Below are positions 1 through 9,036 of a DNA stretch of 64,000 nt, in pieces. This DNA comes from Enterobacter asburiae. Lineage in GTDB: Bacteria > Pseudomonadota > Gammaproteobacteria > Enterobacterales > Enterobacteriaceae. Where the stretch lies: NCBI RefSeq assembly GCF_008080435.1, contig NZ_VRKN01000017.1:1-64000 (forward strand). Direction: 5' to 3'. Under the pieces are notes generated by a model. That model was not told the origin of the DNA and made no database searches. It worked only from the letters and a program-made list of their open reading frames with translations. Position 1 is the first letter of the stretch; every line of letters starts with the position of its first letter. The position numbers and the translations under genes were made by a program.

Positions 1-71
1 GCCTCGCCCCGGCCTTGCGGAAACGCTTCGGCGATTTACAGCCGGACCAGGGCATCGCTGTAAGTCATTAA
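1..71 (+). CDS. 3' end of an unidentified gene, cut by the window edge
   Basis: Reading frame 3 is open from the left edge to a TAA at 69-71 and would give a C-terminal tail of about 22 residues ending in IAVSH. The tail is short, basic then acidic, and matches nothing I recognise. It is not the C-terminus of ZntA, the gene that precedes tusA in E. coli K-12. The other two frames are also partly open, so the coding call is weak. If real, the gene belongs to the accessory segment between the zntA side and tusA. Confidence 0.25.
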   Translation, partial: LAPALRKRFGDLQPDQGIAVSH

Positions 72-120
72 TTTTACAGATGCAACGTTCATCGCTTCAG
101 GTAAAAAAATTACTGGGGAT

Positions 121-162
121 CCCTCGCCCACAGGGAGAGGGCCGGGATGAGGGCATCAGGCC
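121..162 (-). repeat. Palindromic intergenic repeat, GGGAGAGGG family, copy A
   Basis: Read on the minus strand this is a GCCTGATGCCCTCA block followed by CCCGGCCCTCTCCC, a short turn, and a GGGCGAGGG arm. The same sequence type returns near 33956, 46940, 54939 and 59035, always between genes. It is a REP-like dispersed element with stem-loop potential. Confidence 0.75.
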
Positions 163-180
163 ACAGAGGCCGTATTTTTG

Positions 181-208
181 TCGGGTGGCGGCTTCGCCTT
201 ACCCGACC
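181..208 (+). repeat. REP palindrome, left flank of the IS110 element
   Basis: CGGGTGGCG, a GCTTCG turn and CCTTACCCG form a hairpin typical of enterobacterial REP units. A second, inverted REP lies at 1418-1445 on the other side of the insertion sequence. The pair would have been a single BIME before insertion. Confidence 0.8.
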
Positions 209-236
209 TACAACTGCTCCAGTCCCGTAGATACTG

Positions 237-1445
<1,209 letters not shown>

Positions 1446-1450
1446 TTTTT

Positions 1451-1897
1451 TCACAGTGGCAAGATGCCTTCATTTGTACGCAACCAGCGCGGTGCTTTCA
1501 ACATACCGCTATACAGCCCAACTAAGCCTTGCAACAAATCTCCAGCCACTCTTTCATCACTCTCTGATAGTGAACGAGCCAACAGCAACTGTGTTAATAG
1601 CTGGCAATAGCTTCCCAACTGATCAACTTCCGGTTCGAAGGCAGGGACATCCAGCGGCAGGTCATCTACCGTTAAACTCACTTTTAAATATTCAGGAACA
1701 GGTTCAAGTAATGTTGGCTGGAGCAGAGCCAGACAGGCGGAAAGCCGCCCGCACAGCGCCATCTTCTGTAGCTGATCTTCGCATTCAACCATTACGTCAA
1801 CAAACCGCTCGCAGTTGTCTGCAAGTTTGGTGAAATCTGTGGTGCGATCGAACGGGGTAGTGAATAAAGAGTGAGAAAAGTTAGGGGTAGTAGTCAT
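1451..1897 (-). CDS. P4-satellite-like hypothetical protein (immunity-region ORF)
   Basis: This 148-residue protein starts MTTTPNFSHSLF and ends LKAPRWLRTNEG plus a few residues. From memory it resembles the roughly 150-residue protein of unknown function that follows the immunity leader in P4-like satellites and related islands of Enterobacteriaceae. It is soluble, acidic and leucine-rich, with no catalytic motif I can name. It has its own start after an A/G-rich stretch (ACTCTTTGGAGGCGGTC upstream on the minus strand) and sits behind the leader sequence described at 1941-2159. No other P4 genes (alpha primase, integrase, cos) are in view, so this is a fragment or the edge of an island continuing left. 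The family assignment is from recall only. Confidence 0.5.
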   Translation of the reverse strand: MTTTPNFSHSLFTTPFDRTTDFTKLADNCERFVDVMVECEDQLQKMALCGRLSACLALLQPTLLEPVPEYLKVSLTVDDLPLDVPAFEPEVDQLGSYCQLLTQLLLARSLSESDERVAGDLLQGLVGLYSGMLKAPRWLRTNEGILPL

Positions 1898-1940
1898 ATG
1901 ACCGCCTCCAAAGAGTAGTTTTTATCCACCACTGGAGAGG

Positions 1941-2159
1941 CTAATCTCGCTGGTGGCGGAACCGAGCAGGGTTAGCCTTACCGGCCTCTTCGGATACCGG
2001 CGCGTCTTGCGACGCCCCCGCTCGGCCCACCCTTGGAGTGTAGCTAAGCGTGCGACACAAAAATACTTGTGTCACCGAAGAAGTAAGGCAGGAGGCTAAT
2101 CCTGACGCCTGATTTTGCAGGCGCGGCAAGAAGATACTGCTTTGCCGATCGGGTGGCAA
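1941..2159 (-). other. Ash/Icd-like leader ORF of a P4-type immunity region (possibly untranslated)
   Basis: The 72-residue reading frame contains VGRAGASQDAPVS and a following KANPARF segment. That wording recurs in the 'ash family' or Icd-like small proteins of P4-type satellites, a region known to act mainly as regulatory leader RNA. The usual ending ...ATSEI.SSGG is readable in another frame at about 1925-1955, so either the ORF is frameshifted or the stretch works as RNA. Together with the 148-residue gene downstream it looks like a satellite immunity remnant. Product and function are uncertain. Confidence 0.4.
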
Positions 2160-2263
2160 GAGAGGCTCTGGAAGGCGGCTCGCAAAACGAATGATTATTT
2201 ATAATGGGTACGGCCTGATACCCTTAACCTCTCCCTAAAGAAGTGAGAGCCACTCGGCGATGG

Positions 2264-2506
2264 CTACCCCTTACGAATCAAATACCGGTACGGCAGCGCC
2301 TCGGTCTGCTGTGCCACCAGCTCATGTTCCATAAAGGTACAAAAACCGGGAATATCGCGGGTCGTGGCCGGGTCGTCGGCGATAATCAGCAGCGTTTCAC
2401 CGGTCTGCATGTTGCGCACGGTTTTACGTACCATCATTACCGGTTCCGGGCAGCGAAGGCCCTGGGCATCAAGAGTGTGGTCTGGGCTGGAAAACAGGTC
2501 GGTCAT
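2264..2506 (-). CDS. tusA: Sulfurtransferase TusA
   Basis: This 80-residue SirA/TusA-fold protein accepts sulfur from IscS on a conserved cysteine, here C19 in the motif [12 protein letters not shown], and passes it to TusD of the TusBCDE relay. The relay serves 2-thiouridine formation in tRNA wobble positions; TusA also influences molybdopterin synthesis. Length matches the family (about 81 residues). As in E. coli it is divergent from yhhQ. The neighbour on the 3' side differs from E. coli: instead of zntA there is a satellite remnant and an IS element. Confidence 0.96.
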   Translation of the reverse strand: MTDLFSSPDHTLDAQGLRCPEPVMMVRKTVRNMQTGETLLIIADDPATTRDIPGFCTFMEHELVAQQTEALPYRYLIRKG

Positions 2507-2673
2507 GGTCTTCTCGGTCTGGTAAAAACGGCTGTAGTTTACGCCCGGTTGCGATCAATGCAAACCAGGTTAACGATTGCGTAAAAAATAACCATTGCAA
2601 TGTCCTGCCAAAGCAGTATCATGCTGCGGTTTTTATTGGGTTCCCTCACCCCAACGTATAAAAAGGTCACAAT

Positions 2674-3339
2674 ATGACGTCGTTTTCTGAATCACAGCGC
2701 GTAAAAGCGTTGTTCTGGCTTTCGCTTTTCCATTTGCTGGTGATCACCTCCAGCAACTATCTGGTGCAGCTCCCGATCTCCATCTTTGGTTTTCATACCA
2801 CCTGGGGCGCGTTCAGCTTCCCGTTTATTTTCCTCGCGACCGATTTGACCGTGCGTATCTTTGGCGCACCGCTGGCTCGCCGCATTATTTTTTCAGTCAT
2901 GCTCCCGGCGCTGTTCATCTCGTACGTGGTTTCGTCTCTGTTTTATATGGGAAGCTGGCAGGGCTTTGAGGCGTTAACTCACTTCAACCTGTTTGTTGCC
3001 CGTATCGCCGCGGCAAGCTTTATGGCCTACGCGCTGGGGCAGATCCTCGACGTGCATGTGTTTAACCGCCTGCGTCAGAATCATCGCTGGTGGATGGCGC
3101 CAACCGCCTCCACGCTGTTCGGGAACGTGAGCGATACGCTGGCCTTCTTCTTCATCGCCTTCTGGCACAGCCCGGATGCCTTCATGGCTGAACACTGGAT
3201 GGAAATCGCGCTGGTGGACTACTGCTTCAAGGTCCTCATCAGCATTGTCTTCTTCCTGCCGATGTACGGCGTGCTGCTGAATATGCTGCTGAAAAGGCTG
3301 GCAGATAAATCTGAAATCACGGCATTGCAGGCTGGTTAA
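2674..3339 (+). CDS. yhhQ: Queuosine precursor transporter YhhQ
   Basis: This 221-residue inner-membrane protein of the VUT (ECF-S-like) family imports queuine precursors (preQ0/preQ1) for tRNA modification. About six hydrophobic segments are evident, for example from residues 11, 40, 70, 105, 150 and 190. The family-typical acidic pair FLATDLTVRIFG lies near residue 55. A ribosome site AAAAAGGTC precedes the ATG at 2674. It is followed by dcrB on the same strand after 72 bp, as in E. coli. Confidence 0.93.
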   Translation: MTSFSESQRVKALFWLSLFHLLVITSSNYLVQLPISIFGFHTTWGAFSFPFIFLATDLTVRIFGAPLARRIIFSVMLPALFISYVVSSLFYMGSWQGFEALTHFNLFVARIAAASFMAYALGQILDVHVFNRLRQNHRWWMAPTASTLFGNVSDTLAFFFIAFWHSPDAFMAEHWMEIALVDYCFKVLISIVFFLPMYGVLLNMLLKRLADKSEITALQAG

Positions 3340-3411
3340 GGGTTCGCTTTATCAGTTGTGATAAGATGAGCGAATGAGCCGTTATGGCCGTTTATCGAAA
3401 GGAAGAAGTCA

Positions 3412-3969
3412 ATGCGCAATCTGGTTAAATATGTCGGGATTGGCCTGCTGGTTGTGGGTCTTGCAGCCTGTGATAACAGCGACACAAAAACGCCTGCTCA
3501 GGGCGCATCCGCCGAGAGCAACGCGACCGGCCAGCCGGTGAATCTGATGGATGGCAAACTCAGTTTCTCTCTGCCAGCCGATATGACTGACCAGAGCGGC
3601 AAGCTGGGCACCCAGGCGAACAACATGCACGTTTACTCCGACGCAACCGGGCAGAAAGCGGTCATTGTGATTGTGGGCGACGATACCAGTGAAGATCTGG
3701 CCATCCTGTCCAAACGTCTGGAAGATCAGCAGCGCGGCCGCGATCCGCAGCTGCAGGTCGTAACCAATAAATCCATCGAGCTGAAAGGCCACACGCTGCA
3801 ACAGCTCGACAGCATCATCTCAGCAAAAGGCCAGACCGCCTACTCTTCTGTCGTGCTGGGCAAAGTCGATAACAAACTGCTGACCCTGCAGATCACCCTG
3901 CCAGCGGAAGATCAGCAGAAAGCGCAGACGGCTGCTGAAAACATCATTAACACCATCGTGATCCAGTAA
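3412..3969 (+). CDS. dcrB: Lipoprotein DcrB
   Basis: This 185-residue inner-membrane lipoprotein begins with a lipoprotein signal peptide ending LVVGLAAC (lipobox cysteine at 20), then a Ser/Thr/Ala-rich linker and a globular periplasmic domain. In E. coli, mutants are resistant to phage C1 and affected in colicin uptake, and the protein supports outer-membrane lipoprotein trafficking when Lgt is limiting. AGGAAGAAG lies just upstream of the ATG. Transcription is probably ended by the hairpin at 3989-4022, inside the converging yhhS gene. Confidence 0.93.
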   Translation: MRNLVKYVGIGLLVVGLAACDNSDTKTPAQGASAESNATGQPVNLMDGKLSFSLPADMTDQSGKLGTQANNMHVYSDATGQKAVIVIVGDDTSEDLAILSKRLEDQQRGRDPQLQVVTNKSIELKGHTLQQLDSIISAKGQTAYSSVVLGKVDNKLLTLQITLPAEDQQKAQTAAENIINTIVIQ

Positions 3970-3973
3970 CGCT

Positions 3974-5191
3974 TCACGAGGATGACGTGGCCTCCGGTGC
4001 CTGCACCGGAGGCCATTTTTTTAGCCGCCACGTCAACAGCAACGCAATCACCACCAGACCCGCCGCGGCAAGATAGATCACCGGAACCCCTGCCCAGGCC
4101 ATCACCAGCCCCGCCAGCGGGCCGGTAATGCCTAAAGACATATCCATAAACACCGTATAGGTCGCCAGCGCCGCCCCTTGATTCTGCTGCGGAACGGCTT
4201 TTACCGCCACCACGCCCAGCGCCGGGAAGACCAGTGAAAAGCCTGCCCCCGCGAGGAACACGCCCACTTTTGCGACCCATGGCACCATCGCTATTCCGGT
4301 CAGCAGCAGCCCGACAATCTCTATCGCAAAGCAGATCATCGCCACATTCAGCCCGCCCAGACGGTTGATGCCGTTAGGGAAAAGCAGGCGGGCACCAACA
4401 AACGCACAACTGAACAGGGTTAACGCAAAGGCTGCGCCATCCCAGCCTTTGGCGTCGTAGAACAGGGTAATGAAGGTCGCGATCGCGCCGAAGCCGGTGG
4501 TCGCCAGCGCCAGCGCCATGCCGTACGGCCAGACGCGCCCCAGCACCGCCCGAAACGGCAGCGGCTTGCCTTTGCTGGCCTTCACTTTCGGGCGCGGCAG
4601 CGCAAAGAGGATCGCCAGCAGCGCGACCGCCATAATGGTGATGGCCAGCCCATGCAGCCCGCCCAGCGCATAGCAGGCCACGCCGAGCGGCGCACCGAGC
4701 GCCATCGCACCGTAGGTGACAATCCCGTTCCAGGAGATCACCCGGCCAATATGCGGTGCGCCTACCACCCCCACGCCCCACAGCGTCGAGCCGGTTCCCG
4801 CCAGACTTTGCCCAATGCCAAGAATGACGCGGCCCAGGCAGAGCAGCGCCAGGCTGACCAGCGGCCAGTGGCTGGTTGCGGCAGCCAGCAGATAGCTCAG
4901 GCCACTGAGGAAACAGCCGCACAGTCCCACCACCACGATGCTTTTTGGACCGAACATGTCCGCGTAGCGCCCGGCATGCGGGCGGCTGAGGAGCGTGGCG
5001 AAATATTGCAGGCTAATCACCAGCCCCGCCCAGAAGGCGCTGAAGCCCATGACGTCATGGACATACCCCGGCAGGACCGCCAGCGGCAGGCCAATGGTCA
5101 GATAGCTGGCAAAGTTGAAAATCACAACGGAAACGATGCGCAGATTGAGGCGCAATCCGCTCAGTGCCGGTTCAGCGGCCTGTTCGTGCAT
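3974..5191 (-). CDS. yhhS: MFS transporter YhhS
   Basis: This 405-residue major facilitator superfamily protein has twelve predicted membrane spans in two halves and the A-type loop motif after span 2 (RPHAGRYADMFGPK, about residues 70-83). E. coli YhhS has been linked to arabinose-type efflux and glyphosate tolerance when overexpressed. The physiological substrate is not established. It converges with dcrB (4 bp between the stops) and is divergent from yhhT. Start is the ATG at 5191, which places the first span at about residue 18. Confidence 0.9.
   Translation of the reverse strand: MHEQAAEPALSGLRLNLRIVSVVIFNFASYLTIGLPLAVLPGYVHDVMGFSAFWAGLVISLQYFATLLSRPHAGRYADMFGPKSIVVVGLCGCFLSGLSYLLAAATSHWPLVSLALLCLGRVILGIGQSLAGTGSTLWGVGVVGAPHIGRVISWNGIVTYGAMALGAPLGVACYALGGLHGLAITIMAVALLAILFALPRPKVKASKGKPLPFRAVLGRVWPYGMALALATTGFGAIATFITLFYDAKGWDGAAFALTLFSCAFVGARLLFPNGINRLGGLNVAMICFAIEIVGLLLTGIAMVPWVAKVGVFLAGAGFSLVFPALGVVAVKAVPQQNQGAALATYTVFMDMSLGITGPLAGLVMAWAGVPVIYLAAAGLVVIALLLTWRLKKWPPVQAPEATSSS
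3989..4022 (+). terminator. Rho-independent terminator of dcrB, inside the 3' end of yhhS
   Basis: A perfect 11-bp stem, GGCCTCCGGTG (3989-3999) with CACCGGAGGCC (4004-4014), and a CCTG tetraloop are followed by ATTTTTTT. It begins 20 bp after the dcrB stop. It lies within the last codons of yhhS on the opposite strand, encoding part of its Pro/Ala-rich tail. Confidence 0.9.
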
Positions 5192-5336
5192 GGGGTTCTA
5201 CCTGGATTTTTTACAACAGTGTTTCACTATTACCACGGCGCAATAAGAAAATCAGCACCGACTTTCAGATTAACGGCCCCAGACGAAGCGAAGCCCGGGC
5301 ACTACACTTACCGGGTCATCATATTAAGGAACACGC

Positions 5337-6386
5337 ATGATCGCTAACCCGTCCGACAAAGCAGGACTTCACATCTTATTAAAACTCGCCTGTCTGGTGG
5401 TTGTCCTTGCGGGTATCCATGCTGCCGCAGACATTATTGTTCAGCTCCTGCTGGCGCTCTTTTTTGCCATTGTGCTTAATCCTCTGGTCACCTGGTTTTT
5501 ACGCCGGGGCGTCAGCCGTCCGGTCGCCATCACCATCGTCGTCATCGTGATGTTAATTGCCCTGACGGCGCTCTTCGGCGTGCTGGCGGCATCGCTGAGC
5601 GAATTCTCCACCATGCTGCCGCAGTACAACAAAGAGCTGACGCGTAAGATCGTCGCGCTGCAGGAGATGGTGCCCTTCCTTAATCTGCATATCTCACCAG
5701 AACGGATGCTGCGCAGGATGGACTCCGAGAAGGTCATGACCTACGCCACCACCTTGATGACAGGGCTTTCCGGCGCGATGGCCAGCATTCTGCTGCTGGT
5801 CATGACGGTGGTGTTTATGCTGTTCGAAGTCCGCCACGTTCCTTATAAGCTGCGCTTTGCACTGAATAATCCACAAATTCACATTGCTGGCTTACACCGG
5901 GCACTGAAGGGCGTCTCCAAATACCTGGCGCTGAAAACGCTCCTGAGCGTCTGGACGGGGGTGATTGTCTGGCTGGGGCTGATGCTGATGGACGTGCAGT
6001 TCGCCCTGATGTGGGGCGTATTGGCATTTCTGCTGAACTACGTGCCCAATATTGGCGCGGTGCTTTCCGCTGTGCCGCCGATGATTCAGGCGTTTCTGTT
6101 TAACGGTTTCTACGAATGCATGCTGGTCGGCGCGCTGTTTCTCGTCGTGCATATGGTGCTGGGCAATATTCTTGAGCCGCGCATGATGGGCCACCGGCTG
6201 GGCATGTCAACGCTGGTCGTGTTTTTATCCTTACTGATTTGGGGATGGCTGCTGGGCCCGGTCGGTATGCTGCTGTCGGTCCCCCTGACCAGCGTATGTA
6301 AAATCTGGATGGAAACCACCAAAGGCGGCAGCAAGCTGGCGATCCTGCTCGGGCCGGGGAGGCCGAAAAGCCGGTTACCCGGGTAA
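5337..6386 (+). CDS. yhhT: AI-2E family membrane protein YhhT
   Basis: This 349-residue protein belongs to the AI-2E transporter (UPF0118/PerM) family. Hydrophobic spans sit near residues 12-60, 68-90, 150-170, 205-235 and 250-325, with a central soluble, amphipathic region (about 90-145). The conserved FLLNYVPNIGAVLSAVPP segment is at about 235. The substrate of YhhT is unknown; the family name comes from TqsA. AAGGA lies 6 bp before the ATG. In E. coli acpT follows directly, whereas here the APE operon is interposed. Confidence 0.92.
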   Translation: MIANPSDKAGLHILLKLACLVVVLAGIHAAADIIVQLLLALFFAIVLNPLVTWFLRRGVSRPVAITIVVIVMLIALTALFGVLAASLSEFSTMLPQYNKELTRKIVALQEMVPFLNLHISPERMLRRMDSEKVMTYATTLMTGLSGAMASILLLVMTVVFMLFEVRHVPYKLRFALNNPQIHIAGLHRALKGVSKYLALKTLLSVWTGVIVWLGLMLMDVQFALMWGVLAFLLNYVPNIGAVLSAVPPMIQAFLFNGFYECMLVGALFLVVHMVLGNILEPRMMGHRLGMSTLVVFLSLLIWGWLLGPVGMLLSVPLTSVCKIWMETTKGGSKLAILLGPGRPKSRLPG

Positions 6387-6409
6387 CCGACCTACCTGTA
6401 CAGGTAGGT
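6372..6409 (+). other. Two adjacent perfect palindromes at the yhhT 3' end
   Basis: GGTTACCCGGGTAACC overlaps the yhhT stop codon, and ACCTACCTGTACAGGTAGGT follows within 2 bp. Each is a perfect hairpin without loop bases beyond its centre. Only a weak T-run follows, so termination is possible but not clear. The rest of the gap up to 6700 is AT-rich. Confidence 0.5.
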
Positions 6410-6512
6410 TTAAACCGTCAGTAATACGCCGTAAATTACCGCGTCCCTAACCCGTCGCGGTATTTTTATTTGCGTTAAGGCGATATTCCTTCTGTTTTTA
6501 TTTGCACCATGC

Positions 6513-6615
6513 GCATTACGTTGAAACGCAATTCCCGATTTAACGCAAATTATAAAAAATGAAATTATTAATTATTTTCCATGTTATTATGCCGGCCTTC
6601 GCGTCAACGTAATGC
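6513..6615. promoter_or_regulatory. Candidate operator pair upstream of the APE operon
   Basis: GCATTACGTTGA (6513-6524) and its exact reverse complement TCAACGTAATGC (6604-6615) flank 79 bp of very AT-rich sequence. CGC follows both in related spacing. The gene-free stretch 6387-6721 otherwise contains only weak promoter-like sequence (TATTAT at 6585-6590). Spacing suits two operators bound by one dimeric regulator with looping. No regulator gene is adjacent, so the binding protein is unknown. Confidence 0.45.
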
Positions 6616-6721
6616 AAACATTAATATTGATAAAAATACATCTGGCGCAAACAATAAGCTGGATGAATATTATTTGTAAAAACCACTACCTTTAATTGTT
6701 ATTATTGATATGGAGTTGTTG

Positions 6722-7111
6722 ATGAAAAAGATCGTTAAATGGTGTGCTGCTGCCGTATTCGTTGGCGCACTGGCAGGCTGTGCGCGTACCGCCCCAATCG
6801 CTCAGGTTCACTCTATTGTCAGCGCAGGCCATACTGCCGATCAGGTAAAAACGGCAATTTTGAAAGCAGGCCAAAAACGTGACTGGATCATGACGGAAGC
6901 GGGTCCTGGGGTGATTAAAGGCCGTCTGCAGTCACGCGATCACTCGGTCCAGGTGAGTATTCCGTACACGGCAACAAGCTATTCAATTAACTATGAAAAC
7001 AGCCTTAACCTGAAAGCGGCAGACGGTAAAATTCACAAAAATTATAACCGCTGGGTGAATAACCTCGACCACGATATTCAGCTGAACCTCTCCGCTGGCG
7101 CCGCGCTGTAA
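6722..7111 (+). CDS. apeA: APE cluster small lipoprotein (ApeA)
   Basis: This 129-residue predicted lipoprotein has a signal peptide ending FVGALAGC, with the lipidated cysteine at 20. The remaining domain, about 105 residues, is small, mixed alpha/beta and of unknown function. It is first in the APE operon, as in known enterobacterial aryl polyene loci. I chose the ATG at 6722 over the one at 6710 because GGAG sits 6 bp before it and it starts the signal peptide cleanly. The symbol follows the apeA-apeR lettering of the 18-gene locus. The biochemical role is not known. Confidence 0.8.
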   Translation: MKKIVKWCAAAVFVGALAGCARTAPIAQVHSIVSAGHTADQVKTAILKAGQKRDWIMTEAGPGVIKGRLQSRDHSVQVSIPYTATSYSINYENSLNLKAADGKIHKNYNRWVNNLDHDIQLNLSAGAAL

Positions 7112-7180
7112 TATTTTTCTAAAGTCGGGCCGCGTATGGCCCGATAACCTCTCTTTATTGCCCTAAAAGGTTACGCAGTA

Positions 7181-8245
7181 ATGTACGAAAAGGACACACT
7201 CAGCGCACTGGATGCCATTACCGAAGCGCAACGCATCGCCTTTGCCCCGATGTTATTCCAGACTGCGCTTTGTCTGCGTAACTCAGGCGTTCTCGCCTGG
7301 CTCGATAAACAAGGTAAAGAGGGTGCCAGCCTCGAGGAAATAACCGAACACAGCACGCTCGGCAGCTATGGCGTCAGCGTACTGCTGGATATGGGATTAA
7401 GCGGTCGAATCGTTACCCAACAGAATGGACGTTATTTTCTGGCGAAAGTGGGCCATTTTTTACTGCATGACGAAATGACCCGCGTAAATATGGATTTCAC
7501 TCAGGATGTTTGTTACCAGGGGCTATTTCGCCTGGCGGACGCCCTACAGGAAGAAAAACCTGCCGGATTAGCCGTGTTTGGCAACTGGCCAACCATCTAC
7601 CCGGCATTATCCCAATTACCTGCTCCGGCGAAAAAGAGCTGGTTCGCCTTTGATCACTACTATTCTGACGCCGCTTTTGACGCTGCTTTGCCATATATAT
7701 TCGCAAGCTCGCCGACAAAATTGTACGATGTGGGCGGAAATACGGGTAAATGGTCGCTACGCTGCTGCCGCTATGACGAAAATGTTGCCGTGACGATCCT
7801 CGATCTGCCGCAACAGATAGCGCTGGCGCAGGAAAACATCGCAAAAGCAGGTTTTTCTCATCGTATTGGATTCCATGCTGTCGATATGCTTAGCCCAGCA
7901 ACATTGCCGGGTGACGCCGACGTCTGGTGGATGAGCCAGTTCCTGGATTGTTTCTCTCCGGATCAGATTGTCGCCATGCTGACGCGCGTCGCACAGGTCA
8001 TGAAGCCAGGCGCACGTTTGTGCATCATGGAGCTTTTCTGGGATGCCCAGAAATTTGAAGCGGCCTCTTTCAGCCTGAATGCCACCTCGCTCTATTTCAC
8101 CTGTATGGCGAATGGTAATAGCCGGTTTTACAGCGTAGAGAAGTTTTATCGCTACCTGGAGAGCGCAGGTTTCAGCGTTGAACAGCGGCTGGACAACCTT
8201 GGGGTCGGTCATACCCTGCTGATATGCACCAGACGTGAACAATAG
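7181..8245 (+). CDS. apeB: SAM-dependent methyltransferase of the APE cluster (ApeB)
   Basis: This 354-residue class I methyltransferase is related to the O-methyltransferase (COMT-like) family. An N-terminal winged-helix dimerisation region (about 15-100) is followed by a Rossmann domain with the SAM motif LYDVGGNTGKWS at about 186. Further motifs are TILDLPQQ (acidic end of beta 2) and PGARLCIMELFWD. In APE biosynthesis the methyltransferase is thought to decorate the aryl head group; this is inferred from product structures. It is separated by 69 bp from apeA and 68 bp from apeC. Confidence 0.85.
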   Translation: MYEKDTLSALDAITEAQRIAFAPMLFQTALCLRNSGVLAWLDKQGKEGASLEEITEHSTLGSYGVSVLLDMGLSGRIVTQQNGRYFLAKVGHFLLHDEMTRVNMDFTQDVCYQGLFRLADALQEEKPAGLAVFGNWPTIYPALSQLPAPAKKSWFAFDHYYSDAAFDAALPYIFASSPTKLYDVGGNTGKWSLRCCRYDENVAVTILDLPQQIALAQENIAKAGFSHRIGFHAVDMLSPATLPGDADVWWMSQFLDCFSPDQIVAMLTRVAQVMKPGARLCIMELFWDAQKFEAASFSLNATSLYFTCMANGNSRFYSVEKFYRYLESAGFSVEQRLDNLGVGHTLLICTRREQ

Positions 8246-8313
8246 AGCAGCTTAGCTGCCCGGGTGGCCCAGCCTGCCCTTTGAATACGGTTTTTTTTCG
8301 CGGACGCGCGTAG

Positions 8314-9036
8314 ATGAAATTTTCACTGAACATTATCGACTGGCAGGCGAGAGCGCCAGGACTCAGCGATGCCACAGAGTGGCAGGCATGGTCGCGTCTG
8401 CAGCTGGCCGTTGACCCAGCGGCCCCGCTTCCCCGGCTGACCGCTTTGCCCATGATGACCGCGCGACGCCTCAATTCAGGCAGTAAGCTGGCGGTGGACA
8501 TTGGTCTTGCCATGCTGCAAAACCACGCCATTGATGCCGTCGTCTATTCCAGCCGCCACGGCGAGCTGGAGCGCAACTACCGTATTCTGCATGCTCTGGC
8601 GACCGGGCAGTCCGTTTCTCCCACCGACTTCGCCATGTCCGTGCACAATTCCGCGGTGGGCAATCTCACGATTACCGCACGCCAGGCCATCGTCTCGTCA
8701 TCCATTTCTGCCGGGCTGGACACCTTCCAGCAGGCCTTATGTGAAGTGCTGAGCCTGCTGCATGCGGGCTACTCCCGCGTCCTGCTGGTTGATTTTGACG
8801 GCGCGCTGCCGGAATTTTACCATCCGGCGTTACCGCCGCAGATGCCCACCTGGCCGTACGCGCTGGCGCTGGTGATTGAATCCGGCAACGGATTGCAGTG
8901 TGAAACCCGCAGCGGCAGCACGGGTGAAGAACCCGCCCTGCCGCAAAGCCTGATGTTCCTGCAACGCTATCTCAGCGAGGAACGTCAGTTTGTGGTGCCC
9001 GGCGAACGCTTGCTGTGGCAATGGACGCGCGCATGA
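8314..9036 (+). CDS. apeC: Ketosynthase-like chain-length factor (ApeC)
   Basis: This 240-residue protein corresponds to only the N-terminal half of a thiolase-fold ketosynthase. The position of the nucleophilic cysteine is occupied by a non-cysteine segment (SVHNSAVGNLTITARQ near 110), so it cannot condense on its own. In characterised APE systems ApeC pairs with ApeO as a ketosynthase/chain-length-factor heterodimer. The C-terminal 22 bp overlap apeD, implying translational coupling. The short length is normal for this member, not a truncation. Confidence 0.87.
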   Translation: MKFSLNIIDWQARAPGLSDATEWQAWSRLQLAVDPAAPLPRLTALPMMTARRLNSGSKLAVDIGLAMLQNHAIDAVVYSSRHGELERNYRILHALATGQSVSPTDFAMSVHNSAVGNLTITARQAIVSSSISAGLDTFQQALCEVLSLLHAGYSRVLLVDFDGALPEFYHPALPPQMPTWPYALALVIESGNGLQCETRSGSTGEEPALPQSLMFLQRYLSEERQFVVPGERLLWQWTRA

